Positions 27,832 through 37,024 are shown, counted from the first letter of the stretch. The stretch: DNA of 64,000 nt from JANNSX01 sp963741525 (GCA_963741525.1 CAVUIW010000020.1:124001-188000), one strand, 5' to 3'. The notes: generated by a model from the sequence alone, not told the origin. Numbers and translations are program-made.

Positions 27832-29088
27832 TCACCGTTCACCTTTCTCCAGCTGCCGATCGTACTCCAGCACCGCATTGAGCAGCACCTGGGCGCCGGC
27901 GCCACATTCCTCGAGGGTCGTGCTTTCAGCCTCGTTGTGGCTGATGCCGCCGAGGCAGGGCACGAAAATCATGGTCGTCGGCGCGACGCGGGCGACATAG
28001 GCCGCATCGTGGCCGGCACCCGACGCCATTTCGCGCATCTGATAGCCGGCCTTCTCGGCGCCGTGGCGCACACAGGCGATCAGTTTCGGGGCAAACTTCA
28101 CGGCCGGCGAATTCCAGATCCGCTTCTCTTCGATCTCTAGGCGCTCGGCCGAAGCGATCTCGGGCAGCGCCTTGCGCATCTCGGTTTCCATCACATCGAG
28201 AACGCTGTCGTCGGGATGGCGCAGGTCGACGGAGAAGAACACCTCGCCCGGCACGACATTGCGGCTGTTCGGCCGGTTCTCGATGAGTCCGACGCTGGCA
28301 ACGCCCGGCAAATGCCGCATTCCCACCTCGTGGATCGCCTGGATCATGCGGGAGGCGCCGAGTAGCGCATTACGGCGGAGCTTCATCGGCGTCGCGCCCG
28401 TGTGGCTCTCCTGGCCGTTTAGCGTGACCTCGTACCAGCGCATGCCCTGGACGCCGGTGACGACGCCGATCATTTTTTTCTCGGCTTCCAGGATCGGGCC
28501 TTGCTCGATGTGGAGCTCGAACATCGCCTGGAACTTGTGGCTTCCGACCGGTTCGCTCCCGCGATAGCCGATGCGCTCCAGCTCATCGCCGAGTTTCTTG
28601 CCGTCGCGATCCTCGCGCGAGTAGGCGTAGTCCGGCGTGAAGACTCCGGCATAAACGCCCGAGCAGAGCATGGCCGGGGCGAAGCGCGAGCCTTCCTCGT
28701 TCGTCCAATTGGCGATCATGATTGGCGCGTTGGTTTCGTAACCAGTCTGGACGAGCGTTCGCATGGCCTCCAGCGCTCCGAGCACGCCGAGCACGCCATC
28801 GAATTTGCCGCCGGTCGGCTGCGTGTCGAGGTGGGAGCCCATGGCGACGGGCAAGAGCGCGTTGTTCTTACCGGGCCGGACCGCGAACATATTGCCGACC
28901 GCATCGACCGAGACCTTGCAGCCCAGCGCCTCGCACGCCGCCTTGAACCAGTCGCGGACTTTTTTGTCGTCGTCGGACAGCGTCAGCCGCTTGATGCCGC
29001 CCTTGTGCGTTCCGCCGAACTTGGCGGTGTCCATGAGATTGTCCCAGAGCTTCTGGGGATCGATTGTGAGGTTTTGTGCGGCGGGCAT
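27832..29088 (-). CDS. M20-family Zn amidohydrolase (N-carbamoyl amino acid / beta-ureidopropionase type)
   Basis: A 418-residue member of the allantoate amidohydrolase / N-carbamoyl-L-amino-acid hydrolase group, which opens ureido groups to yield an amine, CO2 and ammonia. Metal-binding segments are GSHLDTQPTGGKFDGVLGV (His, Asp), NEEGSRF (Glu-Glu) and FELHIEQGPILE. The dimerisation region has ESHTGATPM, and SGAGHDAAY with SHNEAE close the site. The ATG at 29088 has AAGGA upstream. In Hyphomicrobiales such genes are often the last step (PydC) of reductive pyrimidine breakdown. A RutR regulator and TauT-type importer lie 3-9 kb away, but dihydropyrimidinase and dihydropyrimidine dehydrogenase are not in the window. 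Allantoate or hydantoin use is the alternative. Confidence 0.85.
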   Translation of the reverse strand: MPAAQNLTIDPQKLWDNLMDTAKFGGTHKGGIKRLTLSDDDKKVRDWFKAACEALGCKVSVDAVGNMFAVRPGKNNALLPVAMGSHLDTQPTGGKFDGVLGVLGALEAMRTLVQTGYETNAPIMIANWTNEEGSRFAPAMLCSGVYAGVFTPDYAYSREDRDGKKLGDELERIGYRGSEPVGSHKFQAMFELHIEQGPILEAEKKMIGVVTGVQGMRWYEVTLNGQESHTGATPMKLRRNALLGASRMIQAIHEVGMRHLPGVASVGLIENRPNSRNVVPGEVFFSVDLRHPDDSVLDVMETEMRKALPEIASAERLEIEEKRIWNSPAVKFAPKLIACVRHGAEKAGYQMREMASGAGHDAAYVARVAPTTMIFVPCLGGISHNEAESTTLEECGAGAQVLLNAVLEYDRQLEKGER

Positions 29089-29104
29089 GGCGAGTCCTTG
29101 CTTT

Positions 29105-29151
29105 GAGCACGTTCTACGGCGAACCGGCATCCACTTCGCCTGAACGTGCTC
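29105..29151. repeat. Short dispersed palindrome (GAGCACG family)
   Basis: Arms GAGCACGTTC and GAACGTGCTC surround the core GGCGAACCGGCATCCACTTC. It matches the elements at 39804 and 49902 closely and that at 24521 in form. Related palindromes are very common between genes in Hyphomicrobiales. It lies between the M20 gene and the toxin-antitoxin remnant and touches the stop codon of the latter. Confidence 0.85.
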
Positions 29152-29455
29152 AGGCTATTTTGATATCCGTCAGCTTGAAGTCGCTACCTTTGCACAAAAG
29201 CGGCACGCGGTGAACCTTGGCACAGGCAATCATTTGGACATTCGCAGGCGGCTCGCCTTGTTGTTGTGATGCGAGCACCTTGCGATGGCGAGCTACCAAC
29301 TTCTTCAGCTCTCGACGAAGTTTCAAACCCAACTCGGTAATCGCCAGTTGGTTCTGGACAGCCTCGAACAGCGTCTTCTCGACTGACAAGCCTTTTCGTT
29401 TCGCCAGCACTTCCAGCTTTGCAATCACATCTTCATCTCTGATCCAGAAAGCCAC
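29150..29455 (-). pseudogene. VapB antitoxin fused to the tail of a VapC toxin (remnant)
   Basis: A 101-residue frame. Its first ~65 residues look like a VapB (Rv0623-type) antitoxin: MAFWIRDEDVIAKLEVLAKR and KGLSVEKTLFEAVQNQL. Its last ~28 residues, IACAKVHRVPLLCKGSDF-KLTDIKIA, match the C-terminal end of VapC PIN-domain toxins (pattern A-x-A-x6-LL-x-KG-x-DF-x-TD). The ~100 toxin residues that should lie between, with the PIN acidic residues, are absent, so an in-frame deletion seems to have joined the two genes. It cannot be an active RNase. It could still bind operator DNA. The family match is by pattern. Confidence 0.6.
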
Positions 29456-29529
29456 GCCGATCCTCTATAGTTTGCTGTCCGCCTCCAGTTGCGGTTCGCC
29501 CGAACGAACAGCACCGGCCGCGTTCCCAA

Positions 29530-29937
29530 CTACTGTCCGCTGAGTTGCGCCTTCATCGCCTTGTCCAAGGCATTAAACTGTCCGGGCAACCGATCGCAGG
29601 CTGCCTTTGGACCTTGGCAGTTGATCTGGGTCGATACGGCCCAAGCTCCAGACTTTGATCGCTTGGCGCGCCGGCACGCGGCACTCGGATGAGCCGGGTT
29701 TTCGGGTGTCGAGACGACAAGAATTTTCAATCCACCGTTCGACGCAAACGACGACCACTGACCGTTACCGCCGATCGCTGTGAAGCGGCCTGACGCCTGA
29801 GCTTTGGAGGGCAGACTATCAATCGATTTGAAATTGATGCCGCACAACGCATCGGCGGCGGCTGGCGCCGACGCACCGAGCAGACCAAATGTGAGAAGTA
29901 TCGAAAGAGTGGCGCAGTTTCGGCCATTGCCAATCAC
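29530..29937 (-). CDS. Secreted protein of unknown function
   Basis: About 135 residues. I place the start at the GTG at 29937, seven bases after GGAGG. That gives a signal peptide MIGNGRNCATLSILLTFGLL ending near SAPAAADA. The mature part has four Cys (in ALCGINF, AACRRAK, QINCQGP, AACDRL), enough for two disulfides, and no family I recognise. An upstream frame to 30000 is open but has no ribosome site. It is flanked by the VapBC remnant and the divergent DUF3237 gene. Confidence 0.6.
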   Translation of the reverse strand: MIGNGRNCATLSILLTFGLLGASAPAAADALCGINFKSIDSLPSKAQASGRFTAIGGNGQWSSFASNGGLKILVVSTPENPAHPSAACRRAKRSKSGAWAVSTQINCQGPKAACDRLPGQFNALDKAMKAQLSGQ

Positions 29938-30124
29938 AACATCACCTCCAATCGCTTCACCGGCTTTGATAGAATAGACACTCGTCGCGGCCACTAGCAA
30001 CGTACACTGTCGGCGGGGCTATGCTATGGCTGCCATAGCCGCGTCCAGATCTGGTATCGCCGCTTCAGCTGGTTTGCCCGCACTCCGTGCAGCCAAAATG
30101 CCAATTTCTGTTTGGATACCCGAA

Positions 30125-30547
30125 ATGCCCCCCACCCTCACCTCCATCGCCCGCCTCACCGTCACCCTCGCGCCGCCGCTCACCATCGGCGACAGCGGGG
30201 CGGGCGCGCGCGATGTCATTCCGATCACCGGCGGCATCGTACAGGGTGAGATGCTCAGCGGCCATGTCGTGCCGGGCGGCGCGGATTGGGCGATCACGCG
30301 CGCCGACGGCCTCGCCGAGGTCTGGGCGCGCTACACGATCGAGACAGACGACGGTGCGCTCATCATGGTCACCAACACGGGTCTTGCCCGGCAGACCGCG
30401 GATGGCCGCTGGATCGGCCACACCGTGCCGAGCTTCGAGACCGGCTCTCCCGCCTATCGCTGGCTCAGCCAATCGATCTTCGTCGGGTCATTGGACGCAA
30501 GCGCGGCGGGCGACAAGGTCGAGCTCGAATGGTGGCGGGTGGAGTAG
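30125..30547 (+). CDS. DUF3237 family protein
   Basis: A 140-residue protein with the DUF3237 outline: MPPTLTSIARLTVTLAPPL, GGIVQGEMLSGHVVPGGADW, YTIETDDGALIMVTNTG and YRWLSQSIFVGSL. This is a small beta-barrel family of unknown function, often near aromatic or quinone metabolism genes. I take the ATG at 30125; earlier in-frame starts at 30026 and 30098 would add an unrelated leader. It converges on the FAD monooxygenase gene with a six-base gap. Confidence 0.8.
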   Translation: MPPTLTSIARLTVTLAPPLTIGDSGAGARDVIPITGGIVQGEMLSGHVVPGGADWAITRADGLAEVWARYTIETDDGALIMVTNTGLARQTADGRWIGHTVPSFETGSPAYRWLSQSIFVGSLDASAAGDKVELEWWRVE

Positions 30548-30553
30548 TCCCGC

Positions 30554-31798
30554 TCAGGCAAGGACGCCCGGCCGGGCATTGAGCTCCTCGATGGTAAAGC
30601 CGGCGATGCGCTTGTAGGCTGAGGCGACGCCTTCGAGTTCCTCACGCTTCAGGACATCGCCGATCTGGGAATACCCCTCCGGCGCGCGCTCCTCGACGAG
30701 CTGCATGACCTGCTCGGGTCCGTTCCGGCGATTGGCGAGCACAATCGCCGAGGTCGCCGGACGGCGCTCGGCCTCGTAGGCGACAAGGGCTTCCGGCGTT
30801 GGTCCCTTGTCCCGCACTTCGCGCGCGAGAACCCGCGCGTCGAGGATCGCCTGCGAGGCGCCGTTGGAGCCGATCGGATACATGGCGTGCGCGGCATCTC
30901 CCAGCAGCGTCGCGCGGCCGAAGCTCCAACGCGGCAAGGGATCGCGATCGACCATCGGATATTCGTAGCAGCCGGGAGCATTGCGGATGACAGTAGGCAC
31001 ATCGAGCCAATGAAAGCGCCAGTCCTCGAAGCGCGGCAGAAACTCTTCGAGCTTGCCCGGCCGGTTCCAATCCTCGCGGCGCCAGCCGTGATCGGGGTCG
31101 TACTTTAGTTCGGCGACCCAGTTGAGCAGTGGCTCGGCGCCGGGGGCCGCGATTGGATAGGCGACGAATTTCTGCCGCTCGTGACCGGCCATGATCATGG
31201 TGTGGCCATCGAGGAACTGAGCACCTGGCGTCACGCCCCGCCAGAGGATGGCGCCGTTCCACAGCGGCGGACCTTCGTCCGGATAGAGATTTGCGCGCAC
31301 GGCCGAATGGATGCCATCGGCGCCGATGAGGAGCGTGCCGCGAACCTCGCGCAGGCTGCCGTCCTCGCGATTGCGGACCCGCGCCGTGATTCCGTCCGCA
31401 TCCTCGCTCCAGGATTCGAGCGCGGCACCCGTGACGATCCGGTCCGCGCCGAGCTGTTGCCGCGCGGCCTCGAGCAAAACGCGCTGAAACGTGCCGCGAT
31501 GGATCGAGACTTGCGGCCAGCGATAGCCCGCTGCTCGCCCGCGCGGCTCCTCCCAGATCGGCTGGCCGCGCTTGGAATAATACGCGAGCTTGGCGGTCTG
31601 AACGCCCGCGCCCATGAGTTCCGTCTCGAGCCCGAGATCGAACAGCTCGCGCATGGCATGCGGCAGGACATTGATCCCGACGCCCAGCGGCTCGATGCGG
31701 CGGACCGCCTCGAAGACGATCACGTCCGCGCCGATCTGATGGAGACTGAGCGCGGCGGTCAATCCACCGATGCCGGCGCCGGTGATAAGGATGGTCAT
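30554..31798 (-). CDS. FAD-dependent monooxygenase (aromatic hydroxylase type)
   Basis: A 414-residue class A flavoprotein monooxygenase. It has the dinucleotide-binding motif GAGIGGLTAALSLHQIG, the DG motif LLIGADGIHSAVR and the FAD-ribityl GD motif ATLLGDAAHAMYPIGSNGAS. Layout and length match 3-hydroxybenzoate 6-hydroxylase and salicylate hydroxylase relatives that use NAD(P)H and O2. The ATG at 31798 is natural. It stands alone, with a palindromic region upstream and a convergent DUF3237 gene downstream. The substrate cannot be read from sequence. Confidence 0.85.
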   Translation of the reverse strand: MTILITGAGIGGLTAALSLHQIGADVIVFEAVRRIEPLGVGINVLPHAMRELFDLGLETELMGAGVQTAKLAYYSKRGQPIWEEPRGRAAGYRWPQVSIHRGTFQRVLLEAARQQLGADRIVTGAALESWSEDADGITARVRNREDGSLREVRGTLLIGADGIHSAVRANLYPDEGPPLWNGAILWRGVTPGAQFLDGHTMIMAGHERQKFVAYPIAAPGAEPLLNWVAELKYDPDHGWRREDWNRPGKLEEFLPRFEDWRFHWLDVPTVIRNAPGCYEYPMVDRDPLPRWSFGRATLLGDAAHAMYPIGSNGASQAILDARVLAREVRDKGPTPEALVAYEAERRPATSAIVLANRRNGPEQVMQLVEERAPEGYSQIGDVLKREELEGVASAYKRIAGFTIEELNARPGVLA

Positions 31799-31836
31799 GG
31801 GTGGTGCGCCGGAGGCAGTTTAGGGTCGACCCTGCG

Positions 31837-31893
31837 GGTCTGACCCTTTACGTAGATCTCAGACCGGGGTCAGACCCGCTGGGTCTGACCCCC
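31837..31893. repeat. GGGTC(A/T)GACCC palindromes
   Basis: Three copies of the near-palindrome GGGTCTGACCC / GGGTCAGACCC occur within 60 bases (near 31837, 31866 and 31881). The last two can pair with each other as a hairpin, just past the stop codon of the leftward binding-protein gene. A further copy lies inside the GT39 gene at 40983-40995. The sequence may work as a terminator, but no T-run follows. Confidence 0.6.
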
Positions 31894-31898
31894 ATGCT

Positions 31899-32894
31899 TC
31901 ACATCTTCGCCTTGTCCGTCACCGCATGCGTCCACGCGCCCTCGGGCGCCTTGGTGATGACCGGGTCCGAGCCGCCCTTCATCAGCGTGTCGACGGTCCG
32001 CTGATAGGCCGCCTCGTCGAGCGAGCCGTCGGAGCCTTCGGTCAGCTTGTTGATTTCGCCCATCATGCGCTTCTGGTGGGCTTCGGTCTGAGCGCCGGTC
32101 GTATCGTTCTCGAGCACGATCATGGCTGCTTCGTCGGAATTGGCGCGGGCATAATCCCAGCCCTTCATCGACGCCTTCACGAACTTCGCCATCTTGTCGA
32201 CGAAGGCCGCGTCCTTGAGCTTGTCCTCGAGTACGTAGAGGCCGTCCTCGAGCGTCGCGACACCCTGGTCCTCATACTTGAAGACCACGAGGTCCTCGGC
32301 CTTCAGGCCCGCGTCGATGACCTGCCAGTACTCGTTGTAGGTCATGGTCGAGATGCAATCGGCCTGCTTCTGGATGATCGGATCGACATTGAAGCCCTGC
32401 TTCAGCACGTTGACGCCATCGGCGCCGCCGGCCGTCGGAATGCCGAGCTGGCTCATCCAGGAGAGGAACGGATACTCGTTGCCGAAGAACCAGACGCCGA
32501 GCGTCTTGCCCTTGAACTCCTCGGGCTTGGTGATGCCGGTGTCCTTGCGGCAGGTCAGCATCATACCCGAGCGCTTGAAGGGCTGGGCGATGTTGACGAG
32601 CGCGACACCCTTCTCGCGACTGGCCAACGCGGATGGCATCCAGTCGATGATGACGTCGGCGCCACCGCCGGCGATCACCTGGGGCGGGGCGATATCGGGT
32701 CCGCCCGGCTTGATCTCGACCTCGAGGCCGGCCTCGTCATAGAAGCCCTTGGCCTTGGCGACGTAGTAACCGGCGAACTGCGCCTGCGTCACCCATTTGA
32801 GCTGCAGCGTCACCTTGTCGGCGGCGTTGGCGGCGGTTGCCGTCAGGCCGAGCGCGAGCGCGCCGGTTGCCAGAAATACGTGCTTCAAGTTCAT
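31899..32894 (-). CDS. ABC substrate-binding protein, NMT1/THI5-like (NitT/TauT family)
   Basis: A 331-residue periplasmic binding protein with signal peptide MNLKHVFLATGALALGL ending AANAA. The mature start is DKVTLQLKWVTQAQFAGYYV, with AKGFYDEAGLEVEIKPGGPD and GGGADVIIDWMPSALASREKG, the classic NMT1 core shared by binding proteins for thiamine-pyrimidine precursors, riboflavin, nitrate and sulfonates. GGAGG precedes the ATG at 32894. The matching permeases and ATPase lie at 35158-37841 on the same strand, about 2.3 kb upstream, separated by two unrelated genes. With RutR nearby, a pyrimidine-like ligand is my best guess. Confidence 0.88.
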   Translation of the reverse strand: MNLKHVFLATGALALGLTATAANAADKVTLQLKWVTQAQFAGYYVAKAKGFYDEAGLEVEIKPGGPDIAPPQVIAGGGADVIIDWMPSALASREKGVALVNIAQPFKRSGMMLTCRKDTGITKPEEFKGKTLGVWFFGNEYPFLSWMSQLGIPTAGGADGVNVLKQGFNVDPIIQKQADCISTMTYNEYWQVIDAGLKAEDLVVFKYEDQGVATLEDGLYVLEDKLKDAAFVDKMAKFVKASMKGWDYARANSDEAAMIVLENDTTGAQTEAHQKRMMGEINKLTEGSDGSLDEAAYQRTVDTLMKGGSDPVITKAPEGAWTHAVTDKAKM

Positions 32895-33012
32895 GAAGTC
32901 CTCCCTAGGAAAACTGGTCCCGGCGGTTGCTCCGGCCGGTTCCGATGGGCCTATCTCTGCCATGAAAATTGGGCGGCGGCGAGGGCTTGGCGAACGGATT
33001 GACCGGACACAC

Positions 33013-33045
33013 AAAAAGGCGCCGCCCGGCGGGGACGGGCGGCGC
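33013..33045 (-). terminator. Intrinsic terminator
   Basis: A perfect 10-base stem, GCGCCGCCCG (33019) against CGGGCGGCGC (33036), with a 7-base loop. Read leftward it is followed by a run of five T (33013-33017). It lies after the stop of the secreted protein gene at 33101 and should end its transcript before the binding-protein gene. Confidence 0.8.
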
Positions 33046-33100
33046 AAGGTGGGGGACGAACTGGGCCTGTGTGGGCAGGCTCTTGATTGTTCTCGGTGTG

Positions 33101-33617
33101 TTAGTCCCGATAAGCCGCGAACCGCTTGGCCGGGTAGCCGAAAACCGAGGGCTTGTAGCGGCAGTCGAGTTTCACGGTTTCCGGATCGGGCGATGGCGAG
33201 GGCACCGCGATCTTGGGCTCGAGGCCGCCCTCGTCCTCCGTGGAGCGATTGTAATAGACCGGCTCGACCTTCACCTCGCAGGTGAAGCTGTCGGCCGTCC
33301 AATCGGTGCCGCGGCCGCACTCGGCGCGCTCCATGGCGAAGCGGTAGCCGTTCCAGCCCTTCCACCAGGTGAGCTCGGCCCGGCAGTTGAGACCGCCGCC
33401 GGTGACCCGGTAGCTGCCGCCGAAGCGATCGAGGCAGAAGGAGAGCTGATAGGGGCCGTAGAGTTCCCGATCCGCCGACCAGCAGCCCTGGATGCCGGCC
33501 GCGCCCGGCGAGGGCACGGCGATCTTCGGCTCGATCTGGCTGGCGTTGGCGATGCCGATGCTGGCGACCGTCGCCGCTGCCGCCACGAGACCCTTGAGAG
33601 TGGAAAGCGTCTTGCAT
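33101..33617 (-). pseudogene. Secreted protein with repeated EPKIAVPSP motif, start disrupted by one base
   Basis: About 171 residues when repaired. The body contains QIEPKIAVPSPGAAGIQGCW, ELTWWKGWNGYRFAMERAEC and, near the end, LEPKIAVPSPSPDPETVKL, so the nine-residue motif EPKIAVPSP occurs at both ends of the mature protein. Six Cys suggest an exported, disulfide-bonded protein. A strong GGAGG lies before an ATG at 33617 in the neighbouring frame. Removing the C at 33614 gives MKTLSTLKGLVAAAATVASI, a good signal peptide, so one inserted base is likely. I recognise no family. A perfect terminator follows at 33013-33045. Confidence 0.6.
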
Positions 33618-33899
33618 GTGAACCTCCACGTGTTTGCCCCGTCCGAGTGCGATGTAGGGGTTTTACGCAAGGGTCGCTGAACGCCCGGCGAACGCGCCGT
33701 TCATCTCAGGTTTTATTGTATCGGGCGTGTAACGGGGGCGATGGGTGCGACGGCTGCGAGGCCCATACCGTCAGCTTCCAGCTGAGAGCATCGCCATCTT
33801 TCACAATTAGCCTTGGGCACTCCCCAGATCGAGTTTGCTTTTTCCGTTCTTGTTTCCAGCGACTCGGCTTATCTCCATCGCGCTCAATGGAGATCGGCC

Positions 33900-35066
33900 A
33901 TGCCCCCTAAAGACCGTGACGACGATGACGGCGGCGGAAAGCGGAAGCGCGCCGTACGCACGTTCCCAGCGTCACCCTTCGCAGAACCCTTAGGCTTTGC
34001 AAAGACCATACTTGATTTCGGTGGCGGCCAAACTGTACGCAGGCTCAGCCTTTTCAATCACCTAGAAAAGTCGCCCGAAAGCAGTGCCAGCCGCCAGATC
34101 ATCATAAACGCCAACAAGTATGGCCTCATCCAAGGTAACTACTCAAGCGAGACGCTTGGCCTCAGTCCCAACGGACTTCTCGCCGTCAACGAGGAAGGTT
34201 CGCCCCGGGAGCGAGCGCGAATCCACGCCAAATTGGCAATCGAGGATATCCCGACATTTAAGGGCCTCTACGACGCTTTCGTGGGGAACAAACTTCCAGC
34301 CCGAGCCGCCTTAATTGACGCCGCGAAGGAGCTAGGCGCATCCGGCGACACTGCGGAGGAAGCTGTCGACACATTCGTTGTGAATCTGCGCTTCGTCCGA
34401 CTTTTGCAAACCCTTTCTGGCGCAGAGCGCGTTGTCACAATTGACCATATGCTTGACGGCTTACCCGCCACCACAGCTACTGCGGCACCCATCATCTATG
34501 AGCCAGGTGCGCCCCTTCCCAACGTCACGCCTCTCAAATCTGTTCGCCAGAACAGGTCGCCAGCCAGTGCAAGCTTTGAAACCACATGTTTTTACATCAC
34601 ACCAATCGGTCAGGTCGACACGGAACAGCGCAAGCACTCCGATCTTTTCCTTGAGCATATTGTTGAACCAGCGCTGCAAGCGTTCAACTTGAATGTGGTT
34701 CGAGCCGATCAGATCGACAGGCCCGGAGTGATTACCAAGCAGATCGTCGACTACCTGCTCAACTCAAAGCTCGTGGTCGTTGATCTCTCCTTTCACAACC
34801 CAAATGTCTTTTACGAACTCGCAATTCGTCACATGGTGCGAAAGCCTGTCGTCCAAATTACCCGCCAAAGCGAGCACATCCCATTCGACGTAAACACGGT
34901 TCGCACAATCGTTATCGACACAGCGACAATCTACACGCTGGTTCCTAAACTGGAGACCCATCGAGCGGAGATTGCGGCCCAGGTAAGGCAGGCACTTGAA
35001 AATCCTGACTCAGCGGATAACCCCATCTCACTGTACTATCCCCACCTCCGCGTAACATTGCAGTAG
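33900..35066 (+). CDS. Two-domain protein with nucleoside-deoxyribosyltransferase/TIR-like C-terminus
   Basis: A 388-residue protein. Residues 1-20 are highly charged (acidic run, then GGGKRKR). Residues ~30-190 are helical and look like a winged-helix-type domain of the DUF5343 kind. Residues ~228-345 form a Rossmann-like nucleotide-binding domain: TCFYITPIGQVDTEQRKHSD, then ADQIDRPGVITKQIVDYLL, VVVDLSFHNPNVFYELAIRH and KPVVQITR. The DL-x-x-x-NPNVFYEL block is typical of the 2-deoxyribosyltransferase/TIR-like/SLOG group, members of which are common in phage-defence loci. GGAGA precedes the ATG at 33900. Codon use and GC are clearly lower than the flanking transporter genes, so it was probably acquired. 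No partner gene is seen; defence is an inference. Confidence 0.65.
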   Translation: MPPKDRDDDDGGGKRKRAVRTFPASPFAEPLGFAKTILDFGGGQTVRRLSLFNHLEKSPESSASRQIIINANKYGLIQGNYSSETLGLSPNGLLAVNEEGSPRERARIHAKLAIEDIPTFKGLYDAFVGNKLPARAALIDAAKELGASGDTAEEAVDTFVVNLRFVRLLQTLSGAERVVTIDHMLDGLPATTATAAPIIYEPGAPLPNVTPLKSVRQNRSPASASFETTCFYITPIGQVDTEQRKHSDLFLEHIVEPALQAFNLNVVRADQIDRPGVITKQIVDYLLNSKLVVVDLSFHNPNVFYELAIRHMVRKPVVQITRQSEHIPFDVNTVRTIVIDTATIYTLVPKLETHRAEIAAQVRQALENPDSADNPISLYYPHLRVTLQ

Positions 35067-35157
35067 CGCGATTGCCACGACGCTATTCGCCGAATGGCTT
35101 GGGCTGGGATCCATCCAATCTCGAGAGAACTCGTAAAGACCTGCCGGTCGCCCACCG

Positions 35158-36127
35158 TCACCGCCCGCGATACGACGGATGCCAGAACGTCACCCAGCGC
35201 TCGACGGCTGCGATGGCGGCATAGAACAGCGAGCCCGTCAGCGCCGCGACCGCGATCTCGGCCCACACCGTATCGAGCGCCAGGCGCCCGACCTCGGTCG
35301 AGATGCGGAAGCCCATGCCGACGATGGGCGTGCCGAAGAACTCGGCGACGATGGCGCCGATGAGAGCCAGCGTCGAGTTGATCTTCAGCGCGTTGAAGAC
35401 GAAGGGCATGGCGGCTGGCAGGCGGAGCTTGAAAAGCGTCTGCCAGTAGCTCGCGCCAAAGCTCTGCATCAGATCACGCTCGAGGTGGCCGGCGGCGGCT
35501 AGGCCGGCCACCGTGTTCACGAGCGCCGGGAAAAACGTCATGATGACGACGACGGCCACCTTCGAATGCCAGTCGAAACCGAACCACATGACCATGATCG
35601 GCGCGATGCCGACGATCGGCAACGCCGCGGCGAGATTGCCGAGCGGCAGCAGTCCGCGGCGTAGGAACGGCACGCGATCGCAGAGGATAGCGGCGGCGAC
35701 ACCTGAGCCCGAGCCGATGAGCCAGCCGGGGATCACGGCGCGCATGAAGGTCTGCACCCAATCGGCCCCGAGCATGTCGAGCGAGCTCGAAGAACCGCAC
35801 CCAGATGTCGGAAGGCGCCGGCAACAGCACCAGCGGAACGGCGAAGGCCTTCACCACCAGCTCCCAGAGCATCAACAGCGTCAGGCCGAACAGCGCTGGA
35901 ATGACGAGATCGCGGAGGCGTGCCGCCGTGCCCTTGAGCGGCAACTCCGACAGCGATCCGTTGAGCCGCCAGGCGCCGAGCCAAAACGCTATGACACCGG
36001 CGGCGGTCAGCCTTCCGGGCGCGCCGGCCATCCAGGCGACGAGAGTCCAAAGCGCGGCGATCGCGACAAGCCCGGCCTCGAGCCGCCACCACGACGTGCG
36101 CCCGGCCGTTATCGCAGCAGCACTCAT
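35158..36127 (-). pseudogene. ABC transporter permease, NitT/TauT family (second permease), one frameshift
   Basis: An inner-membrane permease of about 322 residues. The N-terminal part (MSAAAITAGRTSWWRLEAGL to PSDIWVRFFEL) lies in one frame. The remainder (MLGADWVQTFMRAVIPGWLI to the end) lies in another and carries the BPD permease EAA-type loop SFGASYWQTLFKLRLPAAMP. The join is near 35782, where one extra base turns ELLDMLGADW into ELARHARG. The span is 323 codons plus one base. Its ATG at 36127 overlaps the TGA of the preceding permease in an ATGA, so the two are coupled. It forms the membrane channel with that partner. Confidence 0.85.
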
Positions 36128-37024
36128 GGCTTCACCCCCATGCGCTTCAGCGTCAGCCGCTCGATGAGACCGATCAATCCGACGAGCCCCGCCGCCATCA
36201 CGGAGGCCGCCACCAGCGCCGCCCAGATCTGCGTCGTCTGGCCGTAGTAGCTGCCGTTGAGCAACCGCGCGCCGATACCGGCCTGCGCGCCCGTCGGCAG
36301 CTCGCCGACGATGGCACCGACGAGCGCGATGGCAACCGCGACCTTGAGGGAGGCGAACAGGAACGGCATCGAGGCCGGCCAGCGCAGCTTCGAGAAGACC
36401 TGGGCGCGGCTCGCATTGCAAGTCCGCATCAGATCGAGCTGCATGACCTCGGGCGAGGTCAGCCCCTTCACCATGCCGATGGTGACGGGGAAGAAGCAGA
36501 GATAGGTCGAGATGATCGACTTGGGGATGAGCCCCGTGAACCCGATCGAGCCCAGCACCACGATCACCATTGGCGCGACCGCGAGGATCGGAATCGTCTG
36601 CGAAGCGACGATCCAGGGCATCAGGCTCTTGTTGAGCGACTTGATATGGACGATGGCGATGGCGAGCGCGATGCCGAGAGCCGCCCCCATCAGAAAACCG
36701 ACGAACGTCGAGGCGAGCGTCACCCAACCGTGATAGAGCAGCGAGCGCGGGCTCCACGGTTTCGCCAGCGCGACCGTTTTCCAAAGCTCCACGACGATCT
36801 GATGCGGGGCTGGCAGCACGGCGCGCTCGAGCGACCAGGACGCTTTCACCCACTCGCCCCACGCGACATCGCGCGTGCCGAGCTTCGTCTCGGTGACGAC
36901 ATCGTTCATGGGAACGCAGGCGATGTACCAGACGAAGAGCAGCAGCGCGACGAGAGTGAGGACGGGAACGGCGTGGCCTTCGCTCGATCGGGCGCGCGCC
37001 ACAAGACGAGAAGGCAGTACGGCC

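Noticed and set aside
31899..33629. A single 576-codon frame covering both the NMT1 binding protein and the secreted protein region
   Set aside because: Its upstream half is out of frame with the secreted protein and spans a strong terminator. The real binding protein starts at 32894 after GGAGG with a normal signal peptide.
35474..36862. A 462-codon minus-strand frame
   Set aside because: Its first half is an out-of-frame shadow of the first permease; only the part from 36127 onward is real, as the N-terminus of the second permease.
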